This document shows positions 60,405 through 64,000 of a DNA stretch of 64,000 bases, in pieces. The DNA is from FEB-10 sp963710645 (lineage in GTDB: Bacteria > Acidobacteriota > Thermoanaerobaculia > Thermoanaerobaculales > Sulfomarinibacteraceae). Numbering within the stretch: the first letter of the stretch is position 1; each line of letters starts with the position of its first letter. The notes under the pieces were generated by a model. It had not been told where the DNA came from. It ran no database searches and worked only from the letters and a program-made list of their open reading frames with translations. The DNA is taken from the NCBI GenBank assembly GCA_963710645.1, contig CAVQBD010000006.1, positions 124,001 to 188,000 of the forward strand. The letters are read 5' to 3'. A program made the position numbers and the translations under genes.

Positions 60405-62402
60405 ATGAGACCCTGGTCAGTTTGGTTCACGTTTCTTATTGTTATCCTCATCACCAATACACTTGCGTCCGGAGGCGTGGTTCTCGAACAGACACCCGGG
60501 TCCACTGGTGCGGTTCGGGTGATGTTCGTCGCTCAAGGGCCCGATGCCACCCTGGTGGACGTCGCAACGGGGCATCAGGTTGACCCACCCTCACTTGTAG
60601 ACTCGACGGCTGGTGTTGGTGGGACCATCACCTGGCAGGTCGCGAGGGATTCTGAAGATCGCCTAGGCAATCGCCACGCGGTGTACCGCCAACGGTACGT
60701 ACCGCCCGATGGCGTTTTGCGACGCCTGTTCCCCAACGGAATCCGAATGCGGGGCGGCGAGCTCGGATTCCACTACGACACAAATGGAACGCTGACAGCG
60801 GTCCTTGGGGCATTCTTTTCGGATATCGAATCCGTGGGCACCATTGGCTTTGGGTCGTTGGAAGAAGCTCGCACATCGGCTCGAGAGGCATTGGCAATCG
60901 CGGGATACGAACTCCCAACTGACCTTCAGCTGCCGGCCGCGGTCCTGAGACGACTCCTACTCCATTCGGAGGTCGAATTCGCCTCGAACGGTAGCGGCAG
61001 GGGATTTCAACCCGTATGGGTTTTGCCGTTCGTTACGAGTGAGAGCGGGGGTGTGTGGGCAGCGCTATCCGGGGAAACAGGGGATCTCCTGGCGCACTGG
61101 AACCGGAGCCCGTCGTACGACTGTGAGCCTTCGAGCTTCGTTAACCTGCCCGCAAAGGGTGTGCCTCAAAACCAAACCGGATGGGAGGGGCAGCCTTTCG
61201 ATCCGAACATCGCGCCGAGAGATCTCTGGGCCACTGAGATTGTGGGTCAGAAAATCGTTCCTGGGGGGTCAAGCTTCTCCTACCATGGGCATCGCGCGGG
61301 TGACGGAGGGATTCCGGACATTCAGGTGTTCCAGGGCTCATACCACCGCTGTAACGATGATGGAACACTTCTTTTTGCCGAATTGGTCCGGCTCAACGCT
61401 TCCACCGACTCCCATTGCGAAGGGCTCCCGTGTTATGTCGATTCCGCCTCACCGGACGTACCGGGCAGCAGTGCCGGCGATGCACTCTGGAAGACCTATC
61501 AGACCATGCAGGTCTTCGATTGGCTCGGGTTCTACGGGTTTGACGACATGGGGACCACCGCCAAGATTACCGTGGGCGCTGTAGGTGCGCCTGATTTTGC
61601 GGCCTTCAATCTTGACCACAACGAAAATCGTGGCTGGTACAACGGTGTATTCATATCTCAGAAAGACAATCTCGACTTCGAGCTCTCATCATGTCTCGAC
61701 GTCATAGCCCACGAGTGGGGCCATGGCACGATCTACGAGCGAGTTTCCGAATGGGACTACGGTGTCTGGCAGGAGGCCGTTTTCCACGAGGCGTGGGCCG
61801 ATGTGATTTCTTACATTGTCGAATGGTTCGCGGAACCCGAGTGGCAATCGGACGATCCTCTGGTCGAGCGGGCCGACTGGAAGAGTGGTGAGGATCGTCG
61901 GTCAGATGGGTCTGATCCTGGGCGATGGGTCGACGTGGACGACGGTGACCCCGACCCGTCGGGTTGTTGCGGAGGATATCTCTCGTTTCACGCTCAGGAC
62001 CCTACCGGCCCGTATCCCGATCACCCGGCGTGGGAAGGCAATCGTCTCTCGGTTGCACTCTATCTGACCTCGGAGGGTGGGCAGAACCCGGTGTGCGCCA
62101 ATAATTGGCTCAGCGGATGCGAGATAGTCGTTACCCCAATCGACATCGCCGTGGCCGGGCCTGCGTTCTTCCGGGCCCTCACCGTGTACGTCAACGGCTC
62201 CCACGGTTGGGACGATTTCGCAGATTTGGTGAAGATTGCGGCAAAGGACCTGTATACCCAATCTTGGCCGGGTCACTGCCAGGATGCGCTGTTCGAGCAG
62301 CAGTCCATCGGAGAGGCCTTTACAGCGATAGGCCATCCCGGATCAGGGAATTTCTATTGCGTATGTGTGACCGAGCCAGGCTGCAACCCGGATCCGGATT
62401 GA
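60405..62402 (+). CDS. Secreted M4-like (thermolysin-type) metalloprotease
   Basis: A 665-aa exported protease. ATG at 60405 follows GGAGG, and the signal peptide is WFTFLIVILITNTLAS-GG. A propeptide-like region runs to about 290. The zinc site is His436-Glu437-x2-His440 in AHEWGHGTIYE, and Glu462 in FHEAWADV gives the third ligand. The spacing from H440 to E462 is 22 residues, close to M4/M36 enzymes. Near 510-550 is a Cys- and Asp-rich insert (DVDDGDPDPSGCCGG) that may bind calcium. It is preceded by its own promoter and followed by another secreted protein. Confidence 0.88.
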   Translation: MRPWSVWFTFLIVILITNTLASGGVVLEQTPGSTGAVRVMFVAQGPDATLVDVATGHQVDPPSLVDSTAGVGGTITWQVARDSEDRLGNRHAVYRQRYVPPDGVLRRLFPNGIRMRGGELGFHYDTNGTLTAVLGAFFSDIESVGTIGFGSLEEARTSAREALAIAGYELPTDLQLPAAVLRRLLLHSEVEFASNGSGRGFQPVWVLPFVTSESGGVWAALSGETGDLLAHWNRSPSYDCEPSSFVNLPAKGVPQNQTGWEGQPFDPNIAPRDLWATEIVGQKIVPGGSSFSYHGHRAGDGGIPDIQVFQGSYHRCNDDGTLLFAELVRLNASTDSHCEGLPCYVDSASPDVPGSSAGDALWKTYQTMQVFDWLGFYGFDDMGTTAKITVGAVGAPDFAAFNLDHNENRGWYNGVFISQKDNLDFELSSCLDVIAHEWGHGTIYERVSEWDYGVWQEAVFHEAWADVISYIVEWFAEPEWQSDDPLVERADWKSGEDRRSDGSDPGRWVDVDDGDPDPSGCCGGYLSFHAQDPTGPYPDHPAWEGNRLSVALYLTSEGGQNPVCANNWLSGCEIVVTPIDIAVAGPAFFRALTVYVNGSHGWDDFADLVKIAAKDLYTQSWPGHCQDALFEQQSIGEAFTAIGHPGSGNFYCVCVTEPGCNPDPD

Positions 62403-62427
62403 CGACGATGAATGGGATAATACACCC

Positions 62428-64000
62428 ATGACGCTGCGGTTTCGTCTCTGTGTTCTGACCGTGCTTGTGGTCTGGCCTGTGCTGGTGCAATCTGAGGCGC
62501 CGTCTCGTTCCGACTTGGCAGACGAGCTTTTGATCACCCGCCGGACGTATTTCAATCCTGTGGGAGAACGGTTCGGGGGGATCTGGTTGCTCGATCCCGA
62601 GGAGCTCAGATACCTCCGAGTGAGACCCTTCCTTCCGACCTTTGACACCAACCGCCAGATTCCACATGGGTATTGGGGGCAGGACGCCTCTCTGGCCGCT
62701 CATGGGGATGTACTCAGCTTCCAGACGTGGCCCGGTGTCATGGATTTCGATGTCTATTCATGGCGTCTCATCCGCCGGGTCCCGGCGGCGTCGGACCCGG
62801 GGGAGGTGGGCTGGGCGATTCAGGGACCGATGCTCGATCTCGACGACGCGTTCGAGCTGGGGCTTGAAGAGGGGACCTTCGGAAACGGGCGTTGCGTCGT
62901 CATATTCCAGGCAAGTGGTAATGATTGGGGGGGGAGGTCGTGCGAGGCATGGCCGTATCCCGACACCCCGGATACGACAACAACCTGGGGCACGGACTCG
63001 GTGGTGTTGCTCAAGCATCCCGTGGCCGAACAGCACCTGGTGGAGCTGTTCGCGGAGCTCGACCTGCTCGACTGGCCGTCGTATCCGATCGGCGCGACCC
63101 CTTGTCTGAGCGCTGACTTCCGCCGAAGGGGGTTCTGGCGCTGCCGGCCAGACGGCGCCGCCTTCTATGACATCGACGGTGGCGGGCTGTCAGGCCCCAG
63201 CCTGGATGTGGATCTGACCATTCCACCCTTCGACAGAGAGGACGTGGTGGTCGACCGTCTCGTCTATCACGAGCCGTCGGACCTCCTGTACGGGCTCGGG
63301 GGCGAGGTGATCAGCGGAGGAATTCGAAATGACATGTTCTTGTTTTCGTTGGACCCGGAATCGGGGCACGGTGAGCTGCTCGGCGAGTGGCACCGCGCCG
63401 AGTACATCGAGCTGGGCGCACCGAACGCCCTGAGTGTACTCGGGCCCGCGCCGAGCATGAGCGAGACGCTCGTTCCAATCGTGGCCGACACCCCGGGCTC
63501 CAACGGCACCCAATGGACCACCGAGCTGTGGTTTTTCAACCCCTCTTATGAGGCCATGGATGTGACGGTGCGGAGGGTGGCCTGCCCCACCACGAGCAGG
63601 TCGTTCACCCTGGCCCCTCACGGGAGCCTCGCGGTCCGGGATGTCCTCGCCTGGGTCGGGGGCGGCGCGCCTGGACATGACGGACTGGTTGTGACTTCGG
63701 GCCACCGATGGGGTGAGCAGCTCGCAGTCTCGGGCCGAATCTCGACTCCGGCAACTGACTCGGGGGGACGATACGGTCACGCCATTCAGGGGCTGCCGGG
63801 AAGGATCGGGTACTCCAACCACACTCAATACAAAGCGTATGACCCGGAGCTCCATTGGGTCAAGTCGACCTTGCTGCGGCCGTCACAACTGTCGCTTGAC
63901 AGACGGATTCCGGGGCGCTTTCGTTTCAACCTTGGCGTGGTCAACGACGGCGACGAGCCGCTTACCATCTCTCTCATATGGGGGTATGCCGATGAACCCG
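62428..64000 (+). CDS. Secreted protein, cut by window end
   Basis: An open frame from ATG 62428 to the last base, at least 524 aa, with signal peptide MTLRFRLCVLTVLVVWPVLVQS. The C-terminal part visible (about 350 onward) has GTQWTTELWFFNPSYEAMDVTV and a second related segment near the end. This is a pattern of beta-sandwich repeats that I associate with secreted Acidobacteria-type proteins without named function. It is 25 bp after the metalloprotease stop and may be co-transcribed. The true end is outside the window. Confidence 0.8.
   Translation, partial: MTLRFRLCVLTVLVVWPVLVQSEAPSRSDLADELLITRRTYFNPVGERFGGIWLLDPEELRYLRVRPFLPTFDTNRQIPHGYWGQDASLAAHGDVLSFQTWPGVMDFDVYSWRLIRRVPAASDPGEVGWAIQGPMLDLDDAFELGLEEGTFGNGRCVVIFQASGNDWGGRSCEAWPYPDTPDTTTTWGTDSVVLLKHPVAEQHLVELFAELDLLDWPSYPIGATPCLSADFRRRGFWRCRPDGAAFYDIDGGGLSGPSLDVDLTIPPFDREDVVVDRLVYHEPSDLLYGLGGEVISGGIRNDMFLFSLDPESGHGELLGEWHRAEYIELGAPNALSVLGPAPSMSETLVPIVADTPGSNGTQWTTELWFFNPSYEAMDVTVRRVACPTTSRSFTLAPHGSLAVRDVLAWVGGGAPGHDGLVVTSGHRWGEQLAVSGRISTPATDSGGRYGHAIQGLPGRIGYSNHTQYKAYDPELHWVKSTLLRPSQLSLDRRIPGRFRFNLGVVNDGDEPLTISLIWGYADEP

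Overview
The window is high-GC, gene-dense DNA from a Gram-negative bacterium. The content (tandem alkaline-phosphatase-superfamily lipoproteins, a CRTAC1/ASPIC-UnbV lipoprotein, a DUF4388 protein, fused GT4-GT2 glycosyltransferases, a TIGR03960/TIGR03936-type radical SAM protein, a compact sphingolipid locus and a large secreted-protein repertoire) fits an Acidobacteriota-like lineage best. That assignment is inference: the window holds no rRNA or other strong taxonomic marker.

Layout. 1-15.4 kb: a surface-polysaccharide region, mostly on the minus strand, with six glycosyltransferases (two are GT4-GT2 fusions), a methyltransferase with a coiled-coil tail and a secreted DUF4097-like protein. 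15.5-25.6 kb: four lipoproteins of the alkaline phosphatase/sulfatase superfamily, all with Thr at the nucleophile position, then an FG-GAP/ASPIC-UnbV lipoprotein. 25.8-29.5 kb: a secreted protein with a clear terminator, an ECF sigma / zinc anti-sigma / membrane-protein operon, a NifU-domain protein and a Fur-family regulator. 29.7-33.0 kb: radC and a DUF4920 / PepSY-TM / polyferredoxin set. 33.4-40.6 kb: a Crp/Fnr regulator, a degenerate GGDEF-like protein, aconitase, a Mut7-C protein, rnc and uvrC. 40.7-45.4 kb: queE and queD, then a three-gene locus best read as bacterial ceramide synthesis (SDR reductase, serine palmitoyltransferase, GNAT-type N-acyltransferase). 45.5-49.7 kb: a DHH phosphoesterase, a second QueD-like protein and a radical SAM protein. 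51.0-54.4 kb: a receiver-ECF sigma fusion behind a sigma-54-type promoter, fmt and rsmB. 54.6-64 kb: an ABC-F ATPase, small secreted proteins, a DUF4388 protein, a TetR regulator, an M4-like secreted metalloprotease and a secreted protein cut by the window edge.

Two features of the non-coding DNA stand out. First, about twenty intergenic gaps carry short tandem arrays with a constant 7-bp period but different unit sequences (GAAATGA, GTCGAAA, GTCCCGA, AATCTGC, TACTGCC, AACGTTT, AATTTCG, CAAAATT). They often occur as inverted pairs around a GC-rich palindrome and sometimes supply a gene's stop codon. Second, a unit of about 0.84-0.90 kb encoding a four-helix-bundle (23S-IVS/Avd-like) protein occurs twice, with related terminal inverted repeats, a 9-bp direct repeat flanking one copy, and a third solo fragment. 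It looks like an undescribed mobile unit. No tRNA, rRNA or CRISPR array was found.
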